Source: Amphritea opalescens
Lineage (GTDB): Bacteria; Pseudomonadota; Gammaproteobacteria; Pseudomonadales; Balneatricaceae
Assembly (NCBI RefSeq): GCF_003957515.1
Contig: NZ_RQXW01000017.1
Coordinates: 1 to 64,000 of the forward strand
Length of the DNA: 64,000 nt
Reading direction: 5' to 3'
The notes beneath the pieces were generated by a model that searched no databases, was not told the origin of the DNA, and was given only the letters and a program-made list of their open reading frames with translations. The first letter of the stretch is position 1, and each line of letters begins with the position of its first letter. This document shows positions 18,397 to 27,206 of this stretch, piece after piece. The position numbers were made by a program, and so were the translations under genes.

Positions 18397-18422
18397 ATTT
18401 GTAAATATTTATATTTACAAAT
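18397..18422. promoter_or_regulatory. 26-bp AT-rich palindrome between gabD-like gene and LysR gene
   Basis: ATTTGTAAATAT, TT, ATATTTACAAAT is a perfect 12-bp inverted repeat lying 46 bases before the LysR gene start and 83 bases before the divergent dehydrogenase start. Position and symmetry fit a LysR-type binding site shared by both promoters. High AT content weakens the case. Confidence 0.5.
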
Positions 18423-18467
18423 ACAAATATAAATAACCAACTCCCGACAATAACCTAGGATTCCTCC

Positions 18468-19391
18468 ATGGGACGCAGAAAAGTAGCCCTTTCTGGCCAG
18501 CTGGCTGATATGGATCTTCGCCTACTCAAAGTATTTAAAGCGGTGGTCGAGTGTGGTGGTTTCACACCCGCAGAGATTGAACTCAATCTTGCCAATTCAA
18601 CCATTTCCAACTACATCTCTGATTTAGAAAAACGACTCGATATGCGTTTATGCGAACGGGGTCGAGCGGGATTCTCCTTAACAGAGCAGGGACAAACCGT
18701 TTATAACGCCACATTGGAGCTACTCAGCGCCCTTGATCAATTCAAAAACACCATCAACCAAAGCCATAACCGCATTCTTGGTGATCTTCATCTAGGCTTT
18801 GCCGAACATATGTTGGGCGCCCATAACTCATCCATCCTGAACGTGCTAGACCAGTTCTCACTGAAAGCCCCCGATGTCCGAATTCGCATCAGCACCATGA
18901 GTTCCGATGATGTGATTGCCGCACTACTCAACCAGCAGGTCGATATCGGCATCACCGTTATCAATCAGCCCTACCCCGAACTCAGCAACATAAAACTGTT
19001 CGATGAAGAGATGCAGCTGTACTGCTCCCAAGACCATCCGCTGTTTGAACGCACCGATAAGATCGACCCAGCGGAGCTACGCCAATACCGGTTTGTTGAG
19101 TCCCCTAGATTGATGGCCGGTAGAGAGAGCCATCCCGACATGAAACTGTGGAATAAACAGGCTAAAGCCCACCACCAAGAAGCCCGGGCCACCTTGATTC
19201 TCAGTGGCCACTATCTGGGCTTTTTGCCACGCCACTTAGTCAGCAACTGGCAACTGGAAAAAGAGCTACGCCCGTTACTCAGTGAGCGCTATGGCTACAC
19301 CAACAGCTTCCGGGCGCTATGGCGTAAACGGCAACAGAATCAGCTCATCATTCAGCTATTCATCGATTGCTTAGGCGCATCAACTATCTGA
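18468..19391 (+). CDS. LysR-family transcriptional regulator (paralogue 1)
   Basis: A 307-residue LysR regulator. The N-terminal winged helix is at about 12-75 (LRLLKVFKAVVECGGF... TISNYISDLEKRL), followed by a substrate-binding effector domain. It is divergent from the dehydrogenase/aminotransferase operon and probably controls it. It is closely related over the HTH to the LysR genes at 22960 and 40676: all share QL-D, the E-ELN block and LC-RGRAGF-LT. That group includes BauR of Pseudomonas. Start: ATG at 18468 after an AGGA-containing leader. Its last 12 bases overlap the end of the UspA gene on the other strand. Confidence 0.85.
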   Translation: MGRRKVALSGQLADMDLRLLKVFKAVVECGGFTPAEIELNLANSTISNYISDLEKRLDMRLCERGRAGFSLTEQGQTVYNATLELLSALDQFKNTINQSHNRILGDLHLGFAEHMLGAHNSSILNVLDQFSLKAPDVRIRISTMSSDDVIAALLNQQVDIGITVINQPYPELSNIKLFDEEMQLYCSQDHPLFERTDKIDPAELRQYRFVESPRLMAGRESHPDMKLWNKQAKAHHQEARATLILSGHYLGFLPRHLVSNWQLEKELRPLLSERYGYTNSFRALWRKRQQNQLIIQLFIDCLGASTI

Positions 19392-19820
19392 TGCATCCCC
19401 ACGGATGATAAACACCGAACAAGGCGCGTGACGCACGACTCGTTCGGCGTTTGAACCGATAAAGTAACTGCTGATACCTGGTTTACGGGCCATCATGACG
19501 ATAACATCGGCATTCAGCTGTTTTGCGGTCGCCAAAATCTGATCGTGAGCAACACCATCCCGATAAAGCGATGTAACCTGAATATTATCCGGTAGATCAG
19601 CCAGTAGGGTCTCCATCGCTTCAAGGGCTTCTTTGCGATGCCTTTGGTGCAAACTTTTATCAAACTGCGGATCGCCAGCACCGTGCACAAAGCTTTGATC
19701 GACATAGAGTAAACACAACTGAGCTGGCTTCCCTTCTGCCAACTTCGTGGCAATCTGCCCCAATTCAACGACCTGCTCTTTATGCGATAAATCCAGCGGA
19801 ATAAGAATATTGTTGTACAT
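19380..19820 (-). CDS. UspA-family universal stress protein linked to a TRAP transporter
   Basis: A 146-residue UspA-fold protein. The N-terminal MYNNILIPLDLS is typical, and the ATP-binding pattern G-x2-G-x9-G-(S/T) appears as GSNAERVVRHAPCSVFII with MMARKPG before it. It is the last gene of the TRAP operon, nine bases after the large permease, the same arrangement as TeaD after TeaABC in Halomonas, where the Usp protein modulates ectoine uptake. A regulatory role on this transporter is inferred from that parallel. Start supported by GTGAGG upstream of the ATG. Confidence 0.85.
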   Translation of the reverse strand: MYNNILIPLDLSHKEQVVELGQIATKLAEGKPAQLCLLYVDQSFVHGAGDPQFDKSLHQRHRKEALEAMETLLADLPDNIQVTSLYRDGVAHDQILATAKQLNADVIVMMARKPGISSYFIGSNAERVVRHAPCSVFIIRGDASDS

Positions 19821-19829
19821 GTTAATGCC

Positions 19830-21152
19830 TCACCCCATCACTAAATTAGGTAACCAAAGCACAATCTCTGGGAATATCATGCAAATAATCAAGACAGTCA
19901 GATTCAGCAATATAAACGGTGTAACCGACTTATAGATTTCTGACATACCGATACCCGCCGGCGCGATACCTTTAAGATAGAAAAGCGCAAAACCATAGGG
20001 TGGCGTCTGAACCGCAATGAGAATATTCAGAATCATTAATACGCCAAACCAGATCGGGTCATACCCGAGAGAGACAGCAATCGGCGTAAACAGAGGCGCA
20101 CACATCAAGACGATGATGAACTCATCAATAATAAAGCCCAGTAACAGCATAATCAGCTGGAACATAATGATGATCATAATGGGGGGAAGATCTAGCTGCC
20201 CCGTAAAGTCCGCCACCATACTCTGCACTCCCATCAACAGATGAAAGTTACTAAAGACAGATGCCCCAAAAATAATCCACATCGCCACACTGACCAAGGT
20301 AGCGGTCTGAAAACCAGATTGTAAAAACATATCCACTTTGAAACGTTTAAATAGGATCGCAAGGACAATCGCGCCGACCACACCAATAGCACCCGACTCC
20401 GTTGGTGTTGCTATACCGGTAATAATACTGCCCAGCACGGCCACAATCAGCAGCATCGAGCACAAACCATCGCGAGCAATACGGAATTTAGCTTTACCTT
20501 CAAGCTTAACAATATCCTTGTTATCCATATCCCGTGGCGCCCGTTCCGGGAACAACCAGCAGCTAATACCGACGTAAAGCACCATCATCACCACCGTGAG
20601 TAACGCTGGGACCATTGCGCCTAGAAACATCCTACCAACCGAATTTTGCGTGGATGCCGCAAACATGATCATCGGAATACTCGGTGGTATCAGGATACCC
20701 AAACCACCGCCGGCCATGATCACCCCAAGCGCCAAACGTTGGTTATAGCCCCGTTCAAGCATTGGCCGTAACGCAATACTACCGGACGTCATAATACCCG
20801 CGCCGATAATACCCACCATTGCACCGATCATGGAGCAAACACCGATAACACTGATCGCAAGCGAACCACGCACCCGGCCAATCAGCATCTGACTAAAATT
20901 AAACATGGCATCGCCGATGCCAGACTTAGTTAACAACTGTCCCATATAAATGTAGAGAGGAATCGCTAACAGGATAAAACTAAAATACGTTGATTCTAAC
21001 GTGGTAGGAATAACATTAAATATACCATCGCCCCAGGTCATATAACCCACGGCCATTGCAATCCCACCGAGCGCCAAACCGACCTGGGCGCCAATCGCAA
21101 AAAACACCAAAATACATAGCAGAAGAACTACGGTTAATAACTCAATTCCCAT
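19830..21152 (-). CDS. dctM: TRAP transporter large permease (DctM)
   Basis: A polytopic membrane protein of 440 residues with about 12 hydrophobic segments, the DctM/SiaM-type ion-coupling subunit that works with DctQ and the binding protein DctP. Typical blocks include GIIGAGIMTSGSIALRPML, GGGLGILIPPSIPMI and TPPYGFALFYLKG. Three ATG codons stand in a row at 21158-21150. I chose the last (MGIELL) because GGAG then lies seven bases upstream. The 3' end of dctQ overlaps this region, implying translational coupling. Substrate unknown; organic acid or amine-derived compound is likely from context. Confidence 0.88.
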   Translation of the reverse strand: MGIELLTVVLLLCILVFFAIGAQVGLALGGIAMAVGYMTWGDGIFNVIPTTLESTYFSFILLAIPLYIYMGQLLTKSGIGDAMFNFSQMLIGRVRGSLAISVIGVCSMIGAMVGIIGAGIMTSGSIALRPMLERGYNQRLALGVIMAGGGLGILIPPSIPMIMFAASTQNSVGRMFLGAMVPALLTVVMMVLYVGISCWLFPERAPRDMDNKDIVKLEGKAKFRIARDGLCSMLLIVAVLGSIITGIATPTESGAIGVVGAIVLAILFKRFKVDMFLQSGFQTATLVSVAMWIIFGASVFSNFHLLMGVQSMVADFTGQLDLPPIMIIIMFQLIMLLLGFIIDEFIIVLMCAPLFTPIAVSLGYDPIWFGVLMILNILIAVQTPPYGFALFYLKGIAPAGIGMSEIYKSVTPFILLNLTVLIICMIFPEIVLWLPNLVMG

Positions 21153-21681
21153 CATCATTCTCCTCAATAAGTGCTTGGCCTGTCAGAAGAAAATACAACT
21201 CTGCCAGCATATCTCTTGCCAACTGGGCAATAAACAGACCACAGGCAACCATCATCATGATCCAGAAGTGAAACATGGGCGGAGCCCATTCACTCTGACG
21301 GCGATAATCAAACTCAATCGCTTCTTCATACTTACCGATACTCATCATGACGATGATGACAAGAAAGAAAATGGCCAACGAAAACGAAACTAGGTTGAAC
21401 ACACTGCGGGTTTTATGAGAGACCTTGAGGTAAAGGATATCAACATTGATATGTGCTCGTTGCTGCTGTGCATAGGCGCCACCTAAGGCGGCCAAATAAC
21501 CAAACATAAACAACGATAGATCAAATGCCCAGATGGTTGGCTTACCAAGAACATAACGGGAGAAAACTTCAAAAGCGACCACAAGTGCCAACATCGGCAT
21601 CATAAACGCGGCCATCCGACCCGCTTGACGCACCACCCAATCAACGGCGTGACAAAAACTTGTCAGTATTATTTTAAGCAT
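21142..21681 (-). CDS. dctQ: TRAP transporter small permease (DctQ)
   Basis: A 179-residue protein with four predicted membrane helices (about 18-40, 53-75, 92-115, 135-160), the DctQ pattern. FSRYVLGKPTIW near residue 40-52 and the LGGAYAQQQRAHINVDIL block are hallmarks of the family; together they span about 21430-21570. It overlaps dctM by 11 bases. A terminator-like hairpin at 21697-21720 separates it from the binding-protein gene upstream. Length is normal for the family. Confidence 0.87.
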   Translation of the reverse strand: MLKIILTSFCHAVDWVVRQAGRMAAFMMPMLALVVAFEVFSRYVLGKPTIWAFDLSLFMFGYLAALGGAYAQQQRAHINVDILYLKVSHKTRSVFNLVSFSLAIFFLVIIVMMSIGKYEEAIEFDYRRQSEWAPPMFHFWIMMMVACGLFIAQLARDMLAELYFLLTGQALIEENDDGN

Positions 21682-21696
21682 AAAAATACCTGCAAC

Positions 21697-21720
21697 AAAA
21701 AAGGGGGTGATTACACCCCC
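21697..21720 (-). terminator. intra-operonic terminator between dctP and dctQ
   Basis: On the minus strand GGGGGTG, four bases, CACCCCC and six T residues follow the dctP stop (21740) and precede dctQ (21681). It should let the binding protein be made in excess of the permeases. Confidence 0.75.
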
Positions 21721-21739
21721 TTTAGTTCATTCGAATGCC

Positions 21740-22753
21740 TTACTTGCTGTTACGCAGGATATCGATCAGCTCTTTGCTGTACTTATCCTTAGCCGCGTAT
21801 TCATCCCACAAACCTGCACCCGCGGCCTGCCATGCTGCTTTATCGGCTTCGCTTGGCTCAGGACTCCACTTAAGTCCTTTTGCTTCCATCTCTGTAACCG
21901 CTTCAGATTCCCATTGACGAGACAAACGTAACTGATCAGCGGCATGCTGTTCTGTTGCTTTACGCACAACAGCTTGCAGGTCTTCTGGCAGTTTCTTCCA
22001 AGCAGAACGGTTAACAACGATTGGCAATACCTGTGCACCCGCCAATGGCAAGCGATACATATACTTAGCCACTTCAACGTGGTTACCATCGCGGTGATCG
22101 ATCATGTTACTACCGATAGAGCCATCGATAACGCCGGTAGCCAGTGACGTATAGATTTCGCTCCAAGCGAGTGATACAGGTGATGCACCCAAGTTACGCA
22201 GGAACTTACCATAAGCACCCGGAGCACGTATTTTAAGCCCTTTAAAATCAGCGACTGACTTAATTTCTTTCTTAGTTAACACATATACCGGTGGTTGAAT
22301 GTAAGGTTCAAGCCAAACCAATCCTTGTGAACCATAGGCTTTAGTGAGTACTTTTCCCCAGCCCTTATCATGGAACAATGCCTGTAGTTCAGCAGGGTCA
22401 TCCGTACCACCAGGCAGGCCAATTTCAACCACGCCTGCAGGTAATTCACCCGCATGCATAGACTGGAATGGTGCGCCCATGGTGATCAAGCCGGATTTAA
22501 CCGCACCCAATAAACCACTCGTACCAACACCTTCACCGGAATACAAAACCTGAACTTTAATACGGCCTTCTGATTCAGTTTCGATATTCTTCGCTAGGCT
22601 TTCATACACATCACCAAAAGCAGTACCGCGACCATAAAGGTTGCTAAAACGCCAGTTATAGTCAGCAGCAGACACATCAGCAGCCAAAGTACTCAGGCCT
22701 AATGTCACAGCTAAAGCAGAGGTTGATAGTTTTTTCTTAAGGTTCTTGATCAT
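21740..22753 (-). CDS. dctP: TRAP transporter substrate-binding protein (DctP)
   Basis: A 337-residue periplasmic solute-binding protein. The signal peptide covers residues 1-29 (ending DVSAAD). The DctP fold is shown by FKGLKIRAPGAYGKFLRNLG (about 160-180), whose conserved Arg pairs with a substrate carboxylate, and by SLAWSEIYTSLATGVIDGS. The carboxylate-binding Arg suggests an organic acid or amino-acid-like ligand. First gene of the dctPQM-usp operon; the divergent LysR gene at 22960 probably regulates it. Start with AGGA upstream of the ATG. Confidence 0.87.
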   Translation of the reverse strand: MIKNLKKKLSTSALAVTLGLSTLAADVSAADYNWRFSNLYGRGTAFGDVYESLAKNIETESEGRIKVQVLYSGEGVGTSGLLGAVKSGLITMGAPFQSMHAGELPAGVVEIGLPGGTDDPAELQALFHDKGWGKVLTKAYGSQGLVWLEPYIQPPVYVLTKKEIKSVADFKGLKIRAPGAYGKFLRNLGASPVSLAWSEIYTSLATGVIDGSIGSNMIDHRDGNHVEVAKYMYRLPLAGAQVLPIVVNRSAWKKLPEDLQAVVRKATEQHAADQLRLSRQWESEAVTEMEAKGLKWSPEPSEADKAAWQAAGAGLWDEYAAKDKYSKELIDILRNSK

Positions 22754-22883
22754 GCTTCATCCTGGGTTTTGTAATAAGTATGCGGCGAATTAAATAATTG
22801 CGGCCGCATTTTCACATAGATCAAAGATGCGTTAAATCACAAATAACCCACATTAACGTTTAACTTTCTTTACGTAAGATAGA

Positions 22884-22899
22884 TTCTTATGTATAAGAA
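22884..22899. promoter_or_regulatory. inverted repeat in the dctP/LysR intergenic region
   Basis: TTCTTA, four bases, TAAGAA lies 61 bases before the LysR gene and in the shared 206-base region with dctP. A LysR-type T-N11-A site is possible. Confidence 0.35.
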
Positions 22900-22959
22900 A
22901 ACCAACGAATCTTAGTTTGCTATCCCACACAAAGCGAAACCTATAAAGGTATAAAAAGA

Positions 22960-23898
22960 ATGACGAAATTTGTGCTTGGGCAACTGGGTGACATCGAGAT
23001 AAAACAGCTTAAAATATTTAAGTCTGTTGTAGAATGTGAAGGGTTTTCAGCCGCAGAAGTTGAACTCAACATCAGCCGCCCCACCATTAGTAATCACATC
23101 GCTGCACTGGAAAAACGCTTAAATATTACGCTATGTAAACGGGGAAGAGCCGGGTTTAGCTTAACGCCAGAGGGCAAAGTTGTATTTGATCAAACCACTC
23201 ACCTGTTGCATAACCTTGAACAGTTTCGCAGTACCATTAATAACCTTGGCGATAACCCTGCCGGTAAACTGAGAATTGCTCTGAGTGATACTTTCAGTAC
23301 CGATCCACGCTTCAAACTGCCGGCGATCATCCGCCACTTCTATCATCGAGCGCCGAATGTCGAGCTTCAAATTGAAGTTGAGCACATGAAAGTCATGGAA
23401 AAGATGGTACTCAATAATCAACTCGATATTGCCATCATCCCCTATCATCGAAAACTTGAAGGGCTTAACTATATTCACCTATTCACAGACGAAAACTATA
23501 TCTATTGTGGCAAAGACCACCCTTTGTTTGATCTGCCTAAAGATCAGGTAACACAAACGGTTATCAACAGCTACAAATTGGTACATGCGGGTCTTAAACC
23601 CCATGAAGAGATTTATCATCAGCTCTCTCAGATGAACCTTTCCGTTGCTTCTTATCACTATGAATCCCGCATCGCGATGCTGCTATCAGGCTGTTATATC
23701 AGTTTTTTACCGCAGCAAATTGCGCAACCCTATGTCATACAGGGATTACTCAAGGCTGTTGCGCAAGACATTAAGCATTTCCGCTTAGGCGTCGCCGTGA
23801 TTACTAAAAAGTCCACACAACCCAACCGAGCAAGGGATATGTTTATCGACTCCATTAAAGTCATCCATAAAGATGCGGAAAGTGCCCCACCCTATTGA
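22960..23898 (+). CDS. LysR-family transcriptional regulator (paralogue 2)
   Basis: A 312-residue LysR regulator: winged-helix HTH at about 12-75 (IKQLKIFKSVVECEGF, then PTISNHIAALEKRL), then a two-lobed effector domain. It belongs to the same subfamily as the LysR genes at 18468 and 40676, with near-identical HTH and the shared LCKRGRAGFSLT segment. It is divergent from the TRAP operon and upstream of the PuuB-like oxidase, so it may act on either or both. The ribosome binding site is weak (AAAGG with a long spacer). Confidence 0.85.
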   Translation: MTKFVLGQLGDIEIKQLKIFKSVVECEGFSAAEVELNISRPTISNHIAALEKRLNITLCKRGRAGFSLTPEGKVVFDQTTHLLHNLEQFRSTINNLGDNPAGKLRIALSDTFSTDPRFKLPAIIRHFYHRAPNVELQIEVEHMKVMEKMVLNNQLDIAIIPYHRKLEGLNYIHLFTDENYIYCGKDHPLFDLPKDQVTQTVINSYKLVHAGLKPHEEIYHQLSQMNLSVASYHYESRIAMLLSGCYISFLPQQIAQPYVIQGLLKAVAQDIKHFRLGVAVITKKSTQPNRARDMFIDSIKVIHKDAESAPPY

Positions 23899-24081
23899 GC
23901 ATCTGTCGGCTAAGCGTCAATCGCCGAATGACGCTCACCGACTTATCTATCCCCTGATAGGTATAGCGTCTAAGCCCGAGAAAAGATTATCTTAACCCTA
24001 CATTGAAGGCTGAGGACGACCGTTCGTTATCCCAGCGACTATCAGCAATACCCTTATTGGGTCCGATTACAGGGTTTCCTT

Positions 24082-25365
24082 ATGGCTGCTCCATCACACA
24101 CCACGTCATACTATGCCGCTTCAGCAAACGATAAAGCGTTTCGGGCACCATTAACTAATCATATCACTGCCGATATCTGTGTTATCGGTGCGGGTTTTAC
24201 CGGCATGTCGTCGGCATTACATCTCGCCGAACAGGGTTTTAAGGTAGTCGTTTTAGAAGCCAGCCGGATTGGCTTTGGTGCATCCGGTCGTAACGGCGGA
24301 CAGATCGTTCACAGTTATAGCCGTGATATCGACTTTATTGAAAAGCATTATGGCCAAGACACCGGCCGTGAGATGGGAAAAATGGCTTTCGAAGGCGGAC
24401 AAATTATCCGTCGTCTCGTCGATCAATATAACATTGACTGTGACTTGAAGGATGGCGGTATCTTCGCCGCCTGTAATAGCCGACAGCTCCGTGAGATGGA
24501 AGAAAAGAAAGCGCTTTGGGAAGCCCACGGCCATACCCAACTAGAGATGCTAACCCCTGACAGCATCCGCGACCATGTCGGTTCAAGCCGATATGAAGGC
24601 GGTTTACTAGATAAAAGCGGCGGCCACTTCCACCCGCTCAACCTCGTATTAGGTGAAGCGGCGGCCTTCGAAAGCCTCGGCGGTGTGATTTATGAAGACT
24701 CTGCCGTCACTCAGGTGCAGGAAGGTGACAAAGCCGTTATCCATACAGCAACAGGCTCAGTTACCGCGGACTTCGTCATTGTCGCAGGTAACGCTTATTT
24801 AGGTGGATTGATTCCTAAATTAGAGCAAAAAGCGATGCCTTGTGGCACTCAGGTGATTACCACCGAACCCCTCAATGAAGCGCAACAACGTGAGTTACTA
24901 CCACAGGATAACTGCGTTGAAGACTGTAACTATCTGCTGGATTATTTCCGCCTCTCTGGCGATGGCCGCCTGATCTATGGCGGCGGTGTCACCTATGGCG
25001 CGCGGGAACCGGATAAGATCGAATCGTTGATTGTACCGAATATGCTGAAAACCTTTCCTCAGTTAAAAGGCGTTAAGGTGGATTATGCCTGGACCGGCAA
25101 CTTCCTACTGACACTGATGCGTCTGCCGCAGTTTGGTCGTATCGGCAAGAATATTTACTACGCTCAGGGCTACAGCGGCCACGGTGTGACCAGTTCCCAC
25201 CTCGCCGGCAAAGTGCTTTGTGACGCGATCAAAGGTCAAGCGGAACGGTTTGATATCTTTGCCGGTCTGCCACAATACCCCTTCCCTGGTGGCCGAGCAT
25301 TACGTATTCCGTACACCGCCATGGGCGCTTGGTATTACAACCTGCGCGATAAACTGGGTATCTAA
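24082..25365 (+). CDS. puuB: FAD-dependent oxidoreductase, PuuB-like gamma-glutamylpolyamine oxidase
   Basis: A 427-residue DAO-family flavoenzyme resembling gamma-glutamylputrescine oxidase. FAD motif ICVIGAGFTGMSSALHLAE (about 32-50), the GFGASGRNGGQIVHSYS segment and C-terminal YAQGYSGHGVTSSHLAGK are characteristic. It shares the same plan and length with the enzyme at 49752. PuuB oxidises gamma-glutamylated diamines to aldehydes with release of ammonia and peroxide; the specific amine is unknown. It precedes an NhaC-family antiporter gene by 183 bases in the same direction. Confidence 0.82.
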   Translation: MAAPSHTTSYYAASANDKAFRAPLTNHITADICVIGAGFTGMSSALHLAEQGFKVVVLEASRIGFGASGRNGGQIVHSYSRDIDFIEKHYGQDTGREMGKMAFEGGQIIRRLVDQYNIDCDLKDGGIFAACNSRQLREMEEKKALWEAHGHTQLEMLTPDSIRDHVGSSRYEGGLLDKSGGHFHPLNLVLGEAAAFESLGGVIYEDSAVTQVQEGDKAVIHTATGSVTADFVIVAGNAYLGGLIPKLEQKAMPCGTQVITTEPLNEAQQRELLPQDNCVEDCNYLLDYFRLSGDGRLIYGGGVTYGAREPDKIESLIVPNMLKTFPQLKGVKVDYAWTGNFLLTLMRLPQFGRIGKNIYYAQGYSGHGVTSSHLAGKVLCDAIKGQAERFDIFAGLPQYPFPGGRALRIPYTAMGAWYYNLRDKLGI

Positions 25366-25548
25366 TCAGCCACGGTACGAGCCTCCTATGCGCATTAAAG
25401 CCTAGCGCCTCGTGCCAATACATTGCTGTCATTAGGTATCTCCCTGCGACTACCACCGCATTCACCCTTTTGCTGGCCCTCAATACCGCGAGGCGTTGAG
25501 GGCTCAGGCTTTACATCATCAATTTATAACGATAAGAAAAGGTGCCAT

Positions 25549-27078
25549 ATGAGTACTGAGATCGGCTCGACTGTCAGCCCCGACACCATGGCTATCAAGC
25601 CAAACAACACCCCAAACACGACCCTTAATCGCCAAGGCAGCCCACAAAAGTGGCTGATCTTTTTTAGCGTTATTATGGCCTTTTTTGCCTACCTTTCGAC
25701 CCAGCATGTAGACGGCGAGCCCTATGGCTTTTTAAGTTTCCTGCCAGCTATGCTCATTCTATGCGTGGCGGTGATCACCAAGAAGGCTCTGGAATCGATC
25801 TTCGCCGGCATTATTGCGGGCTTGCTGTTACTCGATCCGAGCAACCTTGTCAGTGGGCTCGGTGACCTCTCAATATCGGTGGTCATGGATGAAACCATCG
25901 CCTGGATCGTACTGGTGTGCGGCATGATGGGCGGCCTCATTAATATGTTGGAACGCGGTGGCAGCGTCTTGAGTTTTGGCGAGCTACTCGCTAAACGGAT
26001 TAAAACCAAGCGCGGCACCATGCTCACTACCTGTACTTTAGGGGTCATGGTGTTTATCGATGATTACCTGAATTCACTGGCGGTCTCTGCCTCGATGAAA
26101 AGCCTCACCGACCGCTATAAGATCTCTCGCGAAAAACTGGCCTTCTTAGTCGATTCTACCGCCGCACCGGTGTGTATTCTGGTGCCTGTTTCAACCTGGG
26201 CGGTTTATTTTGCCGCCTTACTGGAAGAAAACGGCGCCGCAGCCGAAGGCAAAGGGATGTCCCTCTATATCGACGCTATTCCCTACATGGTGTACGGCTG
26301 GGCGGCACTGCTGGTCGTATTTCTAGTGGCCTTCGGAATCCTTGGTGATTTTGGCGAAATGAAAAAAGCCGAACAGCGCGCCCAAGCCGGTCAGCCCATC
26401 CCCGATGGTATTCAGCAAGATGGTTTCGACACCTCAGCGCTGAAGAAAACCCCACCCCTCATTGGTTTATTAAACTTCCTGTTGCCGATGGCCGTGTTAA
26501 TAGCAGCCAGTGTTTATTACGATATCGATTTACTACTCGGTGCTCTGGTAGCCTCGATGTTTACCATGGTGCTCTACTTCTGGCAGCGATTGCTCTCCTT
26601 TGCTCAGTTGGTTGATGCAATGCTGGATGGGTTTAAGGTGATGCTGCACCCCATTGCGGTCGTCTGTGCGGGCTTTATGGTCAAAGAGATCAACGATCAA
26701 CTCGGCCTAACCCCTTATATCATCGACTCACTGACCCCCTTCCTGTCGAAAGAGATGCTACCGGCGTTAGTCTTTGCTTCGATGGCCATGGTGGTGTTCG
26801 CCACGGGTTCTAGCTGGGGTGTGTTTGTGGTCTCCCTACCGATTGTGATCCCCATGGCCATTAGCATGGATATGTCGATGCCACTGACGGTGGGTGCACT
26901 ACTATCCGCCTCAGCTTTTGGTAGCCACGCCTGTTTCTTCAGTGACTCGACCGTACTGTCATCCCAAGGTTCCGGCTGTACCCCGATGCAACATGCCCTC
27001 AGCCAGATTCCCTACGCCCTGATTGGTGCCGTTATCGCGTTTATCTGCTTGGTAACACTGGGCTTTATGCTGGCCTAA
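25549..27078 (+). CDS. NhaC-family Na+/H+ antiporter-like transporter
   Basis: A 509-residue polytopic membrane protein with about 11-12 hydrophobic segments. The NhaC family is shown by FIDDYLNSLAVSASMKSLTD, the DSTAAPVCILVPVSTW block and the C-terminal GSHACFFSDSTVLSSQGSG segment. Members exchange Na+ for protons or carry organic solutes such as amines or malate/lactate. I place the start at the ATG at 25549 (AAGG eight bases upstream); an upstream extension to 25423 has no site and a non-membrane-protein composition. It follows a PuuB-like oxidase, so uptake of an amine substrate is possible; this is inference. Confidence 0.82.
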   Translation: MSTEIGSTVSPDTMAIKPNNTPNTTLNRQGSPQKWLIFFSVIMAFFAYLSTQHVDGEPYGFLSFLPAMLILCVAVITKKALESIFAGIIAGLLLLDPSNLVSGLGDLSISVVMDETIAWIVLVCGMMGGLINMLERGGSVLSFGELLAKRIKTKRGTMLTTCTLGVMVFIDDYLNSLAVSASMKSLTDRYKISREKLAFLVDSTAAPVCILVPVSTWAVYFAALLEENGAAAEGKGMSLYIDAIPYMVYGWAALLVVFLVAFGILGDFGEMKKAEQRAQAGQPIPDGIQQDGFDTSALKKTPPLIGLLNFLLPMAVLIAASVYYDIDLLLGALVASMFTMVLYFWQRLLSFAQLVDAMLDGFKVMLHPIAVVCAGFMVKEINDQLGLTPYIIDSLTPFLSKEMLPALVFASMAMVVFATGSSWGVFVVSLPIVIPMAISMDMSMPLTVGALLSASAFGSHACFFSDSTVLSSQGSGCTPMQHALSQIPYALIGAVIAFICLVTLGFMLA

Positions 27079-27206
27079 CGTAGAATGTATCAGCGTTTGC
27101 TGGAGACTTCGGTCTCCATTGTTTAAGCCTGTAGAGTCTAGCGACTTAGCTGGCTTAACGACGTATTCAAAAACTGACTCAATAGCTCTATCGACAAGGA
27201 CTTCCC

